Source: Serratia proteamaculans
GTDB lineage: Bacteria > Pseudomonadota > Gammaproteobacteria > Enterobacterales > Enterobacteriaceae
Direction of reading: 5' to 3'
Length of the DNA stretch: 64,000 nt
Assembly: GCF_013337185.1 (NCBI RefSeq)
Contig: NZ_SWDE01000002.1
Location: 1-64,000, forward strand
The notes beneath the pieces are model-generated. The model saw nothing but the letters and a program-made list of their open reading frames with translations. It had not been told where the DNA came from and did not search any database. Shown one piece after another: positions 63,384 to 64,000 of this stretch; position 1 is the first letter of the stretch, and every line of letters begins with the position of its first letter. Position numbers and translations under genes: made by a program.

Positions 63384-64000
63384 ATGGGCACTACCACCAT
63401 GGGCGTAAAGCTCGACGAGGCAACTCGCGATCGCATCAAAAGCGCAGCACAGCGTATCGATCGCACCCCGCACTGGCTGATCAAACAGGCCATTTTTAAT
63501 TATCTCGAGCGTCTCGAGAACGGTTCCGACATTCCTGAAATCCCTGCCATTGCCGCTGCCGGCCAGGCCGAAGCGGACGACATTATGCCGCAACTGCAGG
63601 AAGAGTCCCACCAGCCATTCCTTGAATTTGCTGAACAAATTCTGCCGCAGTCGGTAAACCGCGCGGCGATCACCGCCGCCTATCGCCGTCCTGAGACCGA
63701 AGCGGTGCCGATGTTGCTCGAACAGGCGCGTTTACCTGCCGATCTCGCCAAAGCCACCCATAAGATGGCTTACGATATTGCCGAGAAGCTGCGTAACCAA
63801 AAGAGTGCAAACGGCCGCGCCGGTATGGTGCAAGGCCTGCTGCAGGAGTTCTCACTTTCCTCACAGGAAGGCGTGGCACTGATGTGCCTGGCGGAAGCCC
63901 TGCTGCGTATTCCAGACAAACCAACCCGTGACGCGCTGATCCGCGACAAAATCAGCAACGGCAACTGGCATTCTCACCTTGGCCGCAGCCCGTCGCTGTT
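63384..64000 (+). CDS. putA: Bifunctional proline dehydrogenase/aldehyde dehydrogenase and repressor, 5' part
   Basis: ATG 63384; the frame stays open past the window end, giving 205 of roughly 1,320 residues. The N-terminal ribbon-helix-helix DNA-binding domain (MGTTTMGVKLDEATRDRIKS ... TPHWLIKQAIFNYL) shows it is the trifunctional enterobacterial PutA. The PutA arm and first helices follow: HQPFLEFAEQILPQSVNRAA, YRRPETEAVPMLLEQARLP. It oxidises proline to glutamate at the membrane and, without proline, represses the put genes. Confidence 0.97.
   Translation, partial: MGTTTMGVKLDEATRDRIKSAAQRIDRTPHWLIKQAIFNYLERLENGSDIPEIPAIAAAGQAEADDIMPQLQEESHQPFLEFAEQILPQSVNRAAITAAYRRPETEAVPMLLEQARLPADLAKATHKMAYDIAEKLRNQKSANGRAGMVQGLLQEFSLSSQEGVALMCLAEALLRIPDKPTRDALIRDKISNGNWHSHLGRSPSL

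Noticed and set aside
1-64000. CRISPR arrays, IS transposases, phage genes, rRNA and tRNA genes
   Set aside because: No regularly spaced repeats, no transposase or integrase motifs and no rRNA or tRNA sequence were seen on either strand.

Overview
The window reads as chromosomal DNA of an enterobacterium, most likely a Serratia species. The evidence is the order and close family resemblance of narXL-narK-narGHJI, chaABC, lpxO, ychO, phoH, efeUOB and putPA, with GC-rich genes and AT-rich intergenic gaps. The genus is inferred from gene content; no 16S rRNA, tRNA, CRISPR array, phage or IS transposase was seen.

Layout. 1-4.1 kb: the 3' end of a chaperone-usher fimbrial operon, with an usher C-terminus, two tandem two-domain adhesins, two minor pilins and a small protein made of two LuxR-type HTH domains. 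4.6-11.3 kb: narGHJI (respiratory nitrate reductase, minus strand) behind a perfect FNR box. 11.6-28.5 kb: an exopolysaccharide locus, also on the minus strand, sitting between narG and narK. It has a Wzx/Wzy-type layout: WecA-like initiating transferase, Wza, Wzc, Wzx, an ATP-grasp protein, five glycosyltransferases, a secreted glycosidase-like protein and an EpsG-like Wzy. An ops/JUMPstart element precedes the first gene, so RfaH control is likely. An NAD-sugar epimerase and a membrane-bound ToxR/CadC-type regulator lie upstream. 29.3-33.5 kb: narK and narXL, diverging around a second perfect FNR box. 33.5-36.9 kb: ychO (invasin-type beta-barrel), a truncated-type prepilin peptidase and a periplasmic PEBP protein.

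37-44.8 kb: a peptide/nickel-type ABC importer with two different binding proteins, followed by cbl, a sulfur-limitation LysR regulator. A motif shared at exactly 100 bp upstream of both binding-protein genes suggests coordinated control. 45-48.6 kb: chaC and chaB, a Fur-box-controlled siderophore-interacting protein, and chaA. 48.7-49.6 kb: lpxO. 49.9-53.8 kb: a DmsABC-type anaerobic oxidoreductase behind a near-perfect FNR box, whose catalytic subunit has cysteines where DmsA has its serine molybdenum ligand.

53.8-64 kb: phoH, a TonB receptor that closely matches PqqU (YncD), the Fur-controlled efeUOB iron importer, a small palindromic element, putP, the put control region with GTTGCA PutA sites, and the start of putA (cut by the window edge).

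Overall the window joins anaerobic respiration (nar, dms-like, three FNR boxes), iron and cofactor uptake (efe, SIP, pqqU) and surface structures (fimbriae, EPS, YchO, LpxO). The least ordinary parts are the EPS island that splits the nar locus, the tandem-HTH protein, the paired adhesins and the Cbl-linked ABC system.
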